Positions 1 through 7,422 of a DNA stretch of 15,033 bases are shown one piece after another. Location: contig CAKUMQ010000059.1 in NCBI GenBank assembly GCA_934667845.1, forward strand, positions 1-15,033, given 5' to 3'. The notes beneath the pieces are model-generated. The model had not been told where the DNA came from. It searched no databases and saw only the letters and a program-made list of their open reading frames with translations. The DNA comes from an uncultured Eubacteriales bacterium (GTDB lineage Bacteria; Bacillota; Clostridia; Oscillospirales; Acutalibacteraceae). The number at the start of each line of letters is the position of its first letter. The first letter of the stretch is position 1. The position numbers were made by a program, and so were the translations under genes.

Positions 1-1172
1 CGGTAGCCGGTGTTCTCCGCCGACAAAATGCCGAGCAGCGTCGATTTTCCGCTGCCGCTGCCGCCGACGACGGCATAGGCCTTTCCCGCCTCAAACACGG
101 CGGACACATGGTGCAGCACCTCTTTGCCGCCGTCGTAGCCAAAGGACACGTCGTCAAGGACGATGCTGTTTTGCAGCGGCGGCAGTGTATCCCCGTCGGC
201 TGTGCTGTCCGGCGTCTCCAAAAGCTCCGCCAGCCGATCGATCAGCCCGCGCGCCGTACGCCGTCCCGCCAAAACGGTCGGCAGCTCGGCGATCGGCTCG
301 ATCATAAAATTCATCAGGTTGACAAACAGGATCACCGCACCGGCAGTCAGCGCATAGCCGCCGAGCGCGAGCGCCGCACCCGCCAGGAACACGCCGAGCT
401 GCGCCGCCATGCCCGCCAGCGCACCGATCAGCCCGATCAGAATGCGCAGACGCCGCCGAATGCCCTTTTCCCGCTCAAGCGCGCGGTTGCGCTCGGCAAA
501 CAGGCGGAATATCTCCCGCTCCGCCTTAAACGTCTTGACCACGGCAAAGCCGCCGAGACAATCGGTCAGCGTCGCGGTAAGCTCCCGGTTGCCGTCTGAC
601 ACACGCCGCTCCGCAGCCTGCAGCCGTCCTCCCGTCAGCACCGAAGCCGCCAGCGGCAGCAGTGTCACCAGAACCGCGATAAGGGTCAGCAGCGGCGAAT
701 ACCACAGCATGAGCGCCAGCGCACCGAAAAAGGTGACGATCTTTTGTATCCCGTTGATCTGCTGCGCCAGATAATCGGCTTCCACGCTGGCGGCATCGTT
801 GGTCAGCGCCGAAAGATACGCCGCCGTGTTTTCCGCCCGGAACGAGGCGATCCCCTTCTCCGTGAGCCGCGCAAAGGCGAAATCTTTATACTGCCGCATG
901 GCTTTTTCGATAAACCGCGGCTCACAAAGGCAGCGCAGACCGTATACCGCGGCACAGAGCACCGCGAATCCGCCGATGATTGCCGCCAGTGTCCCGAGCG
1001 GCAGCACATCCGGCTCGCCGGAGATCAGGTCGATCAGCTGCTGGATCAGCCACGACAGGATCAGATTGAGCGTACCTGCGAGCAGCGCCGCCGCCACGGA
1101 AAGGCACAGCGCCGCGCGGTTGCCGCGCGTAAACTCGCGCACCAGCTGCTTCGCCGTCTGCTCAGCCCTCAC
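1..1172 (-). CDS. ABC exporter, fused membrane and ATPase domains (partial, C-terminal end off window)
   Basis: This is the N-terminal 390 codons of an ABC transporter half-exporter; the rest lies beyond the left edge. Residues about 19-40, 55-78 and further hydrophobic stretches up to about 290 form a type-I exporter membrane domain. The start of the nucleotide-binding domain follows, with an A-loop-like SFGYDGG and a Walker A GGSGSGKST at about residues 370-378. The signature motif and Walker B are not in the window. The start is GTG at 1172, chosen because AGGAGGT lies 8 bases upstream; it overlaps the end of the XRE regulator gene by 11 bases, so the two are probably translationally coupled. 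The fused architecture implies export of a peptide, drug or lipid as a homodimer or heterodimer. The substrate cannot be told from sequence, and a second half-transporter may follow off the window. Confidence 0.9.
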   Translation of the reverse strand, partial: MRAEQTAKQLVREFTRGNRAALCLSVAAALLAGTLNLILSWLIQQLIDLISGEPDVLPLGTLAAIIGGFAVLCAAVYGLRCLCEPRFIEKAMRQYKDFAFARLTEKGIASFRAENTAAYLSALTNDAASVEADYLAQQINGIQKIVTFFGALALMLWYSPLLTLIAVLVTLLPLAASVLTGGRLQAAERRVSDGNRELTATLTDCLGGFAVVKTFKAEREIFRLFAERNRALEREKGIRRRLRILIGLIGALAGMAAQLGVFLAGAALALGGYALTAGAVILFVNLMNFMIEPIAELPTVLAGRRTARGLIDRLAELLETPDSTADGDTLPPLQNSIVLDDVSFGYDGGKEVLHHVSAVFEAGKAYAVVGGSGSGKSTLLGILSAENTGY

Positions 1173-2247
1173 GACACACCACCTCCTCCCACATGGCGAT
1201 CAGCGCCGCATTTTCCGTTTCTCTGATCACTTTCCGTACCCCTTCCTCTGCCGTCTGCCCGAGATCGTCATAGGCGTTCGCCTGCGCCATGCCCTCGGCA
1301 AACCGCAGAGCGCCGACGCAGTAATCCGGCGCCGCGTCAAAGTGCCGGGCAAGCGCCCGCGCCCCTTGCAGCGTTTTCGCCGCACCGGCTGTATCGCCCG
1401 ATTTCTCCTGCGCATCCGCCAGACACACATACAAAAGCCCGCAGACCTTATCAAGGAAACAGGGCTTGCCCTCCTTTTTCAGCCCGGCAAACATCCCGAT
1501 GCCCCAGCGCAGGATCGCCTGTGAGGACGCCCAGTCCTTTCGCGCGGAAAACACGTTCACATAGCCGATCACGACCTGAATGAGACTTTTTACGGCATCG
1601 ACCAATGCCTCCGACAGATAGGGCACCGCCGCCTCCGGTTGTTTGCCGTCCGCCGCCAGCGTCAAGCCGATCACATCGCTGTATATGCCGTCGGCGTTGA
1701 GTGATTTCAGCCGTTCGACCGCCTGCTCCGGCTCGCCGAGGGTGATCAGCAGCTGTGCGGCATATGCCGCGATCGTGCTGTCACTGATCCGCGGATCGTC
1801 ATTCTGCGCCAAAAGCTGCCGTGCGCGCTCCAAAAGCTTCACCGACCGCCGCAAAAGCGCCTTGTCGTGCTCCTGCATGCCGAACGCGCCGTATAATCCG
1901 GCAGCAGCATAGACGACCGAAAACAGATGCGGGTATTTTTTGAGCGCCTTTTCTGCCTCCGAAAGTCCCGCCCGATTCTTGTCGGCCTTGCACTGCCGCA
2001 GCCGGTCGAGAGTCGCCTGCAGCCGGTTGTCCCGCAGCACATAACCGATCAGCACATCTACGGAGGTATCGAAAAAGTCCGCCAGCTCCAGAATTGTGAC
2101 AAGCTCCGGCTGCGACAGCCCCGCCTCCCATTTATACACCGCACCGACCGTGACCCCCAGCACCTCGGAAAGCTGCTCCTGCGTCAGCCCCCGCTGCTTG
2201 CGAAAGGCACGGATATTCTCCGCCAATTTGTCCGTCACACAGTCCAT
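1162..2247 (-). CDS. XRE-family regulator with TPR-like C-terminal domain
   Basis: A 361-residue regulator. Residues about 9-63 are a Cro/C1-type helix-turn-helix (RKQRGLTQEQLSEVLGVTVG, then VYKWEAG, as in HTH_3 proteins), followed by the DTSVDVLIGY stretch common at the end of this domain. Residues about 80-355 are helical and alanine/leucine-rich, with repeated pairs that look like TPRs, an arrangement seen in RRNPP-type peptide-sensing regulators but also in many unstudied Clostridia regulators. The ATG at 2247 is preceded by GGAAGGGAG. The gene overlaps the ABC exporter start, so it probably controls its own operon and the exporter. The inducer is unknown; peptide sensing is only a possibility. 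Confidence 0.85.
   Translation of the reverse strand: MDCVTDKLAENIRAFRKQRGLTQEQLSEVLGVTVGAVYKWEAGLSQPELVTILELADFFDTSVDVLIGYVLRDNRLQATLDRLRQCKADKNRAGLSEAEKALKKYPHLFSVVYAAAGLYGAFGMQEHDKALLRRSVKLLERARQLLAQNDDPRISDSTIAAYAAQLLITLGEPEQAVERLKSLNADGIYSDVIGLTLAADGKQPEAAVPYLSEALVDAVKSLIQVVIGYVNVFSARKDWASSQAILRWGIGMFAGLKKEGKPCFLDKVCGLLYVCLADAQEKSGDTAGAAKTLQGARALARHFDAAPDYCVGALRFAEGMAQANAYDDLGQTAEEGVRKVIRETENAALIAMWEEVVCREG
1181..1187 (-). promoter_or_regulatory. Ribosome binding site deciding the GTG start of the ABC exporter
   Basis: AGGAGGT on the minus strand, 8 bases before GTG at 1172. It lies inside the last codons of the regulator gene. Confidence 0.75.
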
Positions 2248-2263
2248 CTCCCTTCCGTCTATC

Positions 2264-2272
2264 AGTATAGCA
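2264..2272 (-). promoter_or_regulatory. Candidate extended -10 promoter element for the regulator/exporter operon
   Basis: On the minus strand the bases read TGC followed by TATACT, a near-consensus extended -10. Fifteen bases further upstream is TTCACC, a weak -35 match at short spacing. A start about 7 bases downstream would leave a leader of only about 10 bases, just enough for the ribosome binding site. The very short leader makes this tentative. Confidence 0.35.
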
Positions 2273-2302
2273 GAAAAACACGTCGGTGAACACCCACGAT
2301 CA

Positions 2303-2348
2303 ATACGGATAGAATAGTATTTTTTATACCTTTAGTATGGGTTGATAC
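2303..2348. promoter_or_regulatory. Cluster of alternating ATAC/GTAT half-sites, possible operator
   Basis: On the plus strand: ATAC at 2303-2306, GTAT at 2317-2320, ATAC at 2326-2329, GTAT at 2335-2338 and ATAC at 2345-2348, separated by 10, 5, 5 and 6 bases. A further GTAT at 2265-2268 falls in the candidate -10. The pairs form short inverted repeats of the size bound by XRE dimers. They lie in an A+T-rich patch directly upstream of the XRE gene, which fits autoregulation. The role is inferred; A+T-rich sequence alone could give some of these matches. Confidence 0.35.
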
Positions 2349-2356
2349 ATATAGAT

Positions 2357-2388
2357 CACCCGCTCTCCGGCTGAGCAGAGAGCGGGCG
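2357..2388 (-). terminator. GC-rich hairpin after the M18 aminopeptidase gene (weak or atypical terminator)
   Basis: A 9-bp perfect stem, CCCGCTCTC (2359-2367) with GAGAGCGGG (2378-2386), and a 10-base loop, 38 bases after the aminopeptidase stop. No U-run follows on either strand, so it is not a canonical intrinsic terminator. Its position between two transcription units suggests a 3' end or RNA-stabilising role. Confidence 0.45.
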
Positions 2389-2425
2389 ACCAACATTTTC
2401 CTATGCAGCGGAAAACCCCGCCGGT

Positions 2426-3835
2426 TTATGCGCGGTCGAACATCGCCGAAAACGCGCGGTGCGCCATATAGACGTCCAGCTTCGAGACCACCTCAAGCGG
2501 CGCATGCATCGACAGCACCGGCACGCCGAGATCAACGGTATCCACGTTCAGGTTAGCGACATATTTCGCCACCGTGCCGCCGCCGCCGAGATCCACCTTG
2601 CCCAGCTCACCGACCTGCCAGACCACGCCCGCCTTGTCCATCAGGCGGCGCATCGTCCCCATCGTCTCCGCCGAGGCATCGCTCGTGCCGCCCTTGCCGC
2701 GGGAGCCGGTGTATTTCGTCAGCACCACACCGCCGTTGATATAGCAGCAGTTGCGGCTCTCCATGACCTCGGGATAGATCGGGTCAAACGCCGCATTGAC
2801 ATCCGCGGACAGGCAGAGGGAGTTTGCCAGCACGCGATAGCCGCTCACGCCCGCCTGCGCCGCCAGATCCTCCACAAAATCGCGCAGGAACGAGCCCTGC
2901 ATACCGGTGTTGCCGTCCGAGCCGGTCTCCTCCTTGTCCGCCAGCACGGTCAGCGCCGTATAGGCGGGGCAGCCCTGCGCAAGCAGCGCCGTCAGCGCGG
3001 GATAGGCGCAAACGCGGTCGTCATGGCCGTAGGCGCCGATCATGCTGCGGTCAAAGCCGATATCCCGCGCACCGAAGGCGGGCACCATCTCCAGCTCCGC
3101 AGACAGAAAATCCGCCTCGGTGATCTGGTATTTTTCAAACAGCAGATGCAGAATGTTCAGCTTGACCGCCTCGCCGGACTCGTCGCCCTTGAACGGGCGG
3201 GAGCCGATCAGAACGTTTAAGTCCTCGCCGCGGATGATCTCTCCCGCCGGGCGCTTCATCTGCTCCTGCGCCAGATGCGGCAGAAGATCGGTCACGCAGA
3301 ACACCGGATCGGCGGGATCCTCGCCGACACGCACCGTGACCTTGGTGCCGTCCCTGCGGATGAGCACGCCGTGCAGGGCGAGCGGGATCGCCGTCCACTG
3401 ATATTTCTTGATGCCGCCGTAATAGTGGGTGTCAAAATAGGCGAGCTTGCGGTCCTCATAGACCGGCACCGCCTTGAGATCCAGCCGCGGCGAATCAATA
3501 TGCGCAACCGCGATCGACACGCCGTCGGTCAGCGGGCGGCTGCCGATCACGGCAAGGATCAGCGCCTTGCCGCGGTTGTTCTGATACACCTTGTCGCCGG
3601 GGACGAGCTTCTTTTGGGGGTCAAACGGCACAAAGCCCGCCGCCTCGGCGCGCGCGATCGCCGCCGTGACTGCCTCGCGCTCGGTTTTCGCCTCATCCAA
3701 AAAGGCGGCATAATCGGCGCAGTAGCGGTCAGCCGCCGCAACGTCCTTTTCCTCCAGCGTCTCCGGGGCATAGGAGGGCTTCAGAAAAAGCTGCTCCTTC
3801 CACTCCTCGGCTGCGGTCTTCTTTTCTTCCGACAT
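2426..3835 (-). CDS. M18 family metallo-aminopeptidase
   Basis: A cytoplasmic zinc aminopeptidase of family M18, 469 residues, close to the family's usual length. It removes N-terminal residues from peptides. Residues expected to hold the two metal ions are visible (numbered from this start): His112 in AHIDSPRL, Asp272/Asp273 in YGHDDR, the Glu pair 302/303 in DKEETGS, Asp345 in SADVN and His444 in MHAPLE. The catalytic region is therefore intact. An ATG six bases further upstream (3841) is also in frame, but AAAGGAG lies only 3 bases from it and 9 bases from the ATG used here, so the second ATG is preferred. The gene follows the lytic transglycosylase by 38 bases and is the last before a hairpin. 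The family does not settle substrate preference (acidic residues or broader). Confidence 0.93.
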   Translation of the reverse strand: MSEEKKTAAEEWKEQLFLKPSYAPETLEEKDVAAADRYCADYAAFLDEAKTEREAVTAAIARAEAAGFVPFDPQKKLVPGDKVYQNNRGKALILAVIGSRPLTDGVSIAVAHIDSPRLDLKAVPVYEDRKLAYFDTHYYGGIKKYQWTAIPLALHGVLIRRDGTKVTVRVGEDPADPVFCVTDLLPHLAQEQMKRPAGEIIRGEDLNVLIGSRPFKGDESGEAVKLNILHLLFEKYQITEADFLSAELEMVPAFGARDIGFDRSMIGAYGHDDRVCAYPALTALLAQGCPAYTALTVLADKEETGSDGNTGMQGSFLRDFVEDLAAQAGVSGYRVLANSLCLSADVNAAFDPIYPEVMESRNCCYINGGVVLTKYTGSRGKGGTSDASAETMGTMRRLMDKAGVVWQVGELGKVDLGGGGTVAKYVANLNVDTVDLGVPVLSMHAPLEVVSKLDVYMAHRAFSAMFDRA

Positions 3836-3844
3836 GGTCATTAA

Positions 3845-3851
3845 CTCCTTT
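3845..3851 (-). promoter_or_regulatory. Ribosome binding site deciding the aminopeptidase start
   Basis: AAAGGAG on the minus strand, 9 bases before the ATG at 3835 but only 3 before the ATG at 3841; it favours the inner start. Confidence 0.65.
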
Positions 3852-3873
3852 CCGTATTTAAGGCGACAGCGCC

Positions 3874-4452
3874 TCAGTCATATCCGTACAGCCGACGGTA
3901 CATCTCCTGCGCCGCCCGCACTCTGCGGACATATTCGCGTGTTTCTTCAAAGGGGATCTGCGTAAGCGTCACCCCGTCGGCGGAATACCGGCTGTCCGAA
4001 AGCCACTCCCTGACATGCCCGATCCCGGCGTTATAGGCGGCAAGCGCGGTATCCTCCTCGGGGAATTCTTCCCGCAAAAGCGCCAGAACATAACTGCCGT
4101 AGCGAATATTGATATCCGGATCCTCCCGCAGTTCGGGAGACAGGCGCTCGTCTTCGGGAATGTGCCGCCGCATCTGCGCCCAGTCAAAGGTGCTCGCCGT
4201 CAGCTGCATCAGCCCGACCGCGCCCGCCGACGAATGCGCCGTCGGATCAAAATGGCTCTCGGTATAGATCATCCCCATCAGCAGCGAGGGAGCGATTCCG
4301 TTTTCTTCGGCGGCGGCGGTCACCTGCGCGCCGTATTGGTCGGGATAAAAGCGGCAGAGGTACCGGCGGATGCCGCCGCCAAGCAGCCAGACCGCCGCGC
4401 AGAATGCCAAAGCAAGGCAGCCGATCTCGACCGCCCGTCGGGTTCGTTTCAC
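3874..4452 (-). CDS. Membrane-anchored lytic transglycosylase (SLT domain)
   Basis: A 192-residue SLT-type lytic transglycosylase that should cleave peptidoglycan between MurNAc and GlcNAc at the outer face of the membrane. A basic start (KRTRR) precedes one hydrophobic segment, about residues 8-26, acting as a signal anchor. The SLT fold follows, with the catalytic Glu in IYTESHFDP (about residue 65), GLMQLT and LAAYNAG, all family hallmarks. The start is uncertain. GTG at 4452 overlaps the coaE stop as GTGA, with GGAGGAG 11 bases upstream. In-frame GTG codons at 4464 and 4461 would add four or three residues but sit too close to that site. It may share a transcript with coaE and the M18 gene. 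It is short for the family, a minimal SLT enzyme without extra binding domains. Confidence 0.88.
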   Translation of the reverse strand: MKRTRRAVEIGCLALAFCAAVWLLGGGIRRYLCRFYPDQYGAQVTAAAEENGIAPSLLMGMIYTESHFDPTAHSSAGAVGLMQLTASTFDWAQMRRHIPEDERLSPELREDPDINIRYGSYVLALLREEFPEEDTALAAYNAGIGHVREWLSDSRYSADGVTLTQIPFEETREYVRRVRAAQEMYRRLYGYD

Positions 4453-5078
4453 CGGTCGCACCACTCCTCCAACTGCCGTTTTGCCTGCTGCACAAGCGCC
4501 GCCAGCGGCTGATCGCCGCCGGTATCCAGCACCAGATCGGCGCGGCTTGTATAAAACTCCTCCGGCTGCTGGCGCAGAAAGCGCCGGCGCACCGCCTCCT
4601 CGGGCAGACCGTCCCGGCGGCGGATGCGGTCAAGCCGCACCGCCTCGGGCGCAACGACCGCAATCACGCGGTCACACTCCCGGTCAAGCCCGCTTTCAAA
4701 CAGCAGCGGCGCGTCCAGAAGCACCGCCCGCACCGTGGAATCCGCCGCAAGCGCCTGCCTGCGGCGCGCCGTCTCCCGCAGGATCGCGGGATGGGTCACG
4801 GCATTGAGCTTTTGCGCATTTTCGGGCGTCGCAAAGGCGGCGGCGGCAAGCGCACGGCGGTCAAGCGTGCCGTCCTGCCGCACCACCGCATCGGAAAACG
4901 CGGCGGCAAGCGCGGCGACCAGCGGCTGTCCCGGCGCGATCAGCTCGTGATAGATTCGATCCAGATCCAGACAGCGGACACCCGGCAGAGCCAGCAAGCT
5001 CTCTGCCACCGTGCTTTTTCCGGCGCCGCTCTGACCGGTCAGCCCGACCGTCAGCGGCTCAGCCGTCCGTCCCGTCAA
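4449..5078 (-). CDS. coaE: Dephospho-CoA kinase
   Basis: Catalyses ATP-dependent phosphorylation of the 3'-hydroxyl of dephospho-CoA, the last step of CoA synthesis. Visible family marks are the P-loop GQSGAGKS at about residues 15-22, the LDLDRIYHEL segment, THPAILRE, and LLDAPLLFESG with the LID-like RIRRRDGL later. Length is 209 residues, usual for the family. No ATG is available near the P-loop. TTG at 5078 is chosen because GAGGTGG lies 6 bases upstream; an in-frame TTG at 5129 would add 17 residues that resemble nothing in the family. The gene overlaps the end of the Sua5 gene by 20 bases and ends in a GTGA overlap with the lytic transglycosylase. Confidence 0.92.
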   Translation of the reverse strand: MTGRTAEPLTVGLTGQSGAGKSTVAESLLALPGVRCLDLDRIYHELIAPGQPLVAALAAAFSDAVVRQDGTLDRRALAAAAFATPENAQKLNAVTHPAILRETARRRQALAADSTVRAVLLDAPLLFESGLDRECDRVIAVVAPEAVRLDRIRRRDGLPEEAVRRRFLRQQPEEFYTSRADLVLDTGGDQPLAALVQQAKRQLEEWCDR

Positions 5079-6093
5079 GGTCGACCACCTCAAATCCCGC
5101 CGCCCGCACAATGCGGTTATACACGGCAAGCCCCAGTCCCGTCGGCACGGGCGCAGCGGCGTAGGCGGTCTTTACGCCCGCCTCGTCCAACCGGCGGAGC
5201 GCCTCAAACAGCCCGTGCGCCTGCGTGCGGTCATCCAGACGGCTGCCGTAGGTGACTGTCGGGATACGGATCAATGGCTCATCCTCGGTAAAACAGAGCG
5301 CGCACGCGCCCTCCTCACCCGCACGGGCATTGACAAAGCGGATATAGTCCGCCGCGCTTCCGCGCAGCAGCACCACCCGCGCCTTCGGGGAATAGTGGGT
5401 GTATTTCATGCCCGGAGAGGCGGCGCGCGCCCCGTCCGCCAGCCGGTTCAGCACGGCGGGGTCAACGGTGATCTCCCCGACGACCGCCCGCAGCATATCC
5501 GGCGTGATGCCGCCGGGACGCAAAAGACGCGGCACCGGCGCGGTCATATCCACCACGGTGGATTCGACCCCGACCGCGCATTCGCCGCCGTCCACGACCG
5601 CGGCAATGCGCCCGTCCATATCCTCCATCACGCGGGCGGCGTCCGTCGGGCTGGGGATACCCGAGCGGTTGGCGGAGGGCGCCGCCAGCGGACAGCCGCT
5701 TTTGCGGATCAGCGCCGCTGCCACGGGATGCGCAGGCATCCGCACCGCCACGGTATCCAGTCCCGCCGACACCTCCGGCGGGATCACCCCGCTCTTTTTG
5801 AATATCATCGTCAGCGGCCCCGGCCAATAGACCGATGCCAGCGCCAGCGCCTTTTGCGGAATTTCCGCCGCAAGCTCGGAAAGCGCGCTCATGTCGGCAA
5901 TGTGCACGATAAGCGGGTTGTCCTGCGGCCGCCCCTTTGCCCGGAATATCGCCGCGACCGCCTCGCCGTTTTTCGCATCAGCCGCCAAGCCGTAGACGGT
6001 CTCGGTCGGCATTCCCACCAGCTCGCCCTGCTTAAGCAGAGCGGCGGCAATATCCAGATCCGCGTCGGATGCCGTCAGCAAACGGGTCTTCAT
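5059..6093 (-). CDS. L-threonylcarbamoyladenylate synthase, Sua5 type
   Basis: Makes threonylcarbamoyl-AMP from threonine, bicarbonate and ATP for t6A modification at position 37 of ANN-decoding tRNAs. The 344 residues comprise a YrdC domain (about 8-195) and a C-terminal Sua5 domain (about 215-340). That makes it the long Sua5/YwlC form rather than the short TsaC form. Visible motifs are PTETVYGLA at 29-37, KGRPQDNPLIVHI at 53-65, YWPGPLT, APSANRSG and the interdomain SPGMKYTHYSPKA. The ATG at 6093 overlaps the RF1 stop as ATGA and has AAGGAGG 7 bases upstream. Like miaA and the RluA gene in this window, it acts in RNA modification for translation. Confidence 0.95.
   Translation of the reverse strand: MKTRLLTASDADLDIAAALLKQGELVGMPTETVYGLAADAKNGEAVAAIFRAKGRPQDNPLIVHIADMSALSELAAEIPQKALALASVYWPGPLTMIFKKSGVIPPEVSAGLDTVAVRMPAHPVAAALIRKSGCPLAAPSANRSGIPSPTDAARVMEDMDGRIAAVVDGGECAVGVESTVVDMTAPVPRLLRPGGITPDMLRAVVGEITVDPAVLNRLADGARAASPGMKYTHYSPKARVVLLRGSAADYIRFVNARAGEEGACALCFTEDEPLIRIPTVTYGSRLDDRTQAHGLFEALRRLDEAGVKTAYAAAPVPTGLGLAVYNRIVRAAGFEVVDLDGTDG
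5085..5091 (-). promoter_or_regulatory. Ribosome binding site supporting the TTG start of coaE
   Basis: GAGGTGG on the minus strand, 6 bases before TTG at 5078 and inside the last codons of the upstream Sua5 gene. Confidence 0.5.
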
Positions 6094-7172
6094 GTCGGTT
6101 CCTCCTTGCTGTTTTCCGCTCTGCGCACGCTGTCCGCCTCGGTCAGCGCATCCACGATCTCGTCGAGATCGCCGTTTAGCACCTCGTCAAGGCGGTACAG
6201 CGTCAGTCCGATGCGGTGATCGGTCACGCGCCCCTGCGGGAAATTATAGGTGCGGATGCGCTCATTGCGGCTGCCGGTGCCCACCTGTGAACGGCGGTCG
6301 GCGGAGATCGCCTGCTGCTGTGCCTGCTGCTTTTCCTCCAGCAGACGGGAGCGAAGCACGCGCATCGCCTTATCCTTATTTTTATACTGGCTGCGCTCAT
6401 CCTGACATTCCACCACCGTGCCGGTCGGCAGATGGGTAATGCGGATGGCGGATTCCGTCTTGTTGATGTGCTGTCCGCCCGCGCCGCTGGCGCGGAACGT
6501 GTCGATCTTCAGCTCGGACGGGTCGATGGTCAGCTCGACCTCCTCCGCCTCAGGCAGCACTGCCACCGTCGCCGTCGAGGTGTGGATCCGCCCGCCGGAT
6601 TCCGTTTCCGGCACGCGCTGCACCCGATGGACGCCGCTTTCAAACTTAAAGCGCCCGAATGCCCCCTCGCCGGAGACCAGCGACACCGCCTCCTTCACGC
6701 CGCCCAGCTCTGTTTCGCTGACACGCAGCGGAGCAAAGCCGAAGCCGCGGCGGTCGGCATACATCATATACATCCGCAGAAGCGAGGCGGCAAACAGCGC
6801 CGACTCCTCCCCGCCGGCACCGGCACGGATCTCCAGCACAACGCTGCGGTCGTCAAGCGGATCGTGCGGGCGCAAAAGTACGTCAAGCTCCGTCCCGCAC
6901 TCCCGCAGCTCCTCATTCAGCCGCCGTTCCTCCTCCGCCGCCAGCTCGCGCAGCTCCTCCGGCTCCTCTGCCGCCTGCGCAAGCGCGCGCGCCTGCAAAA
7001 GCTCCTCCGTCAGTTCGCGGTGCCTGCGGCAAAGCTGCGCCGCGGGCATAAGGCGGGTATTCTCCTTGGCCAACTCACGGTAGCGCTCCCCATCCGCCAG
7101 CACGGCAGGGTCGCAAAGCAGCTGCTGCAATTCCTCAAAGCGCTTTTCCACCTGTGCGTATCGCTCCGACAA
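6090..7172 (-). CDS. prfA: Peptide chain release factor 1 (RF1)
   Basis: Class-I release factor that reads UAA and UAG and triggers peptide release. It is 360 residues, the usual length. The catalytic GGQ is at 232-234 within ASGAGGQHINKTE. The stop-codon reading tripeptide is PET at 188-190 (VPETESGGR), the PxT form of RF1 rather than the SPF form of RF2. An N-terminal coiled-coil region (about 1-100) precedes it. The start is TTG at 7172, supported by AAGGAGG 7 bases upstream, and the next Met is at residue 42, too far in. It ends in an ATGA overlap with the Sua5 gene. Confidence 0.97.
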   Translation of the reverse strand: MSERYAQVEKRFEELQQLLCDPAVLADGERYRELAKENTRLMPAAQLCRRHRELTEELLQARALAQAAEEPEELRELAAEEERRLNEELRECGTELDVLLRPHDPLDDRSVVLEIRAGAGGEESALFAASLLRMYMMYADRRGFGFAPLRVSETELGGVKEAVSLVSGEGAFGRFKFESGVHRVQRVPETESGGRIHTSTATVAVLPEAEEVELTIDPSELKIDTFRASGAGGQHINKTESAIRITHLPTGTVVECQDERSQYKNKDKAMRVLRSRLLEEKQQAQQQAISADRRSQVGTGSRNERIRTYNFPQGRVTDHRIGLTLYRLDEVLNGDLDEIVDALTEADSVRRAENSKEEPT

Positions 7173-7179
7173 AGATCCC

Positions 7180-7186
7180 CCTCCTT
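7180..7186 (-). promoter_or_regulatory. Ribosome binding site deciding the TTG start of prfA
   Basis: AAGGAGG on the minus strand, 7 bases before TTG at 7172. A near-perfect site partly compensates for the weak start codon. Confidence 0.75.
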
Positions 7187-7207
7187 TTTTGCTGTTTTAT
7201 CTATCGG

Positions 7208-7393
7208 TCACGGCTCTTTCCGCTCGATCTGCCGGATATGCCGCTCGACCTTGGCACGCGGCACCATGACCTCGCGCCCGCAGCCGAGGCAGCGGATGCG
7301 GAAATCCATGCCGATCCGCAGCACCTCCATGCGGTTATCCCCGCAGGGATGCGGTTTTTTCATATGCAGAATGTCCCCGACGTGCACATCCAC
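7208..7393 (-). CDS. DUF951 family small protein
   Basis: A 61-residue protein with the features of the DUF951 family: VGDILHMKKPHPCG near the start, then RIRCLGCGREVMVPRAKVERH. Cys17 and the pair Cys35/Cys38 in CLGCG suggest a small metal-binding or RNA-binding fold, but no function is established for the family that I know of. The start is GTG at 7393, with GGAGG (in GGAGGGG, 7400-7406) 8 bases before it. The reading frame stays open far upstream, but that part overlaps the PHP gene in another frame and is not family-like. It sits 35 bases before prfA and 29 bases after the PHP gene, so it is probably co-transcribed with both. Confidence 0.85.
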   Translation of the reverse strand: MDVHVGDILHMKKPHPCGDNRMEVLRIGMDFRIRCLGCGREVMVPRAKVERHIRQIERKEP

Positions 7394-7399
7394 GCCGAT

Positions 7400-7406
7400 C
7401 CCCTCC
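7400..7406 (-). promoter_or_regulatory. Ribosome binding site deciding the GTG start of the DUF951 gene
   Basis: GGAGGGG on the minus strand; its GGAGG core is 8 bases before GTG at 7393. It marks the true start of a small gene within a much longer open frame. Confidence 0.6.
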
Positions 7407-7422
7407 GTTCCGGGTCTTTTCT

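Noticed and set aside
2262..2396. A 44-codon minus-strand open frame (ATG at 2396) in the gap before the regulator, with a hydrophobic, basic end; considered as a signalling peptide for the TPR regulator.
   Set aside because: Its ribosome binding site is poor (AGGA only 2 bases from the ATG), and it runs through the hairpin, the half-site cluster and the candidate promoter. Nothing supports coding.
2459..3220. Long plus-strand open frames opposite the M18 gene, and similar ones opposite most genes in the window.
   Set aside because: They are Arg/His/Ala-rich with no domain and no ribosome binding site, as expected on the antisense strand of GC-rich genes; the minus-strand genes have clear family motifs.
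3859..3876. Small hairpin AGGCG/CGCCT with a 4-base loop overlapping the lytic transglycosylase stop codon; considered as a terminator.
   Set aside because: The core stem is only 5 bp and is followed by TTAAAT rather than a U-run; the M18 gene starts 38 bases on, so read-through is more likely.
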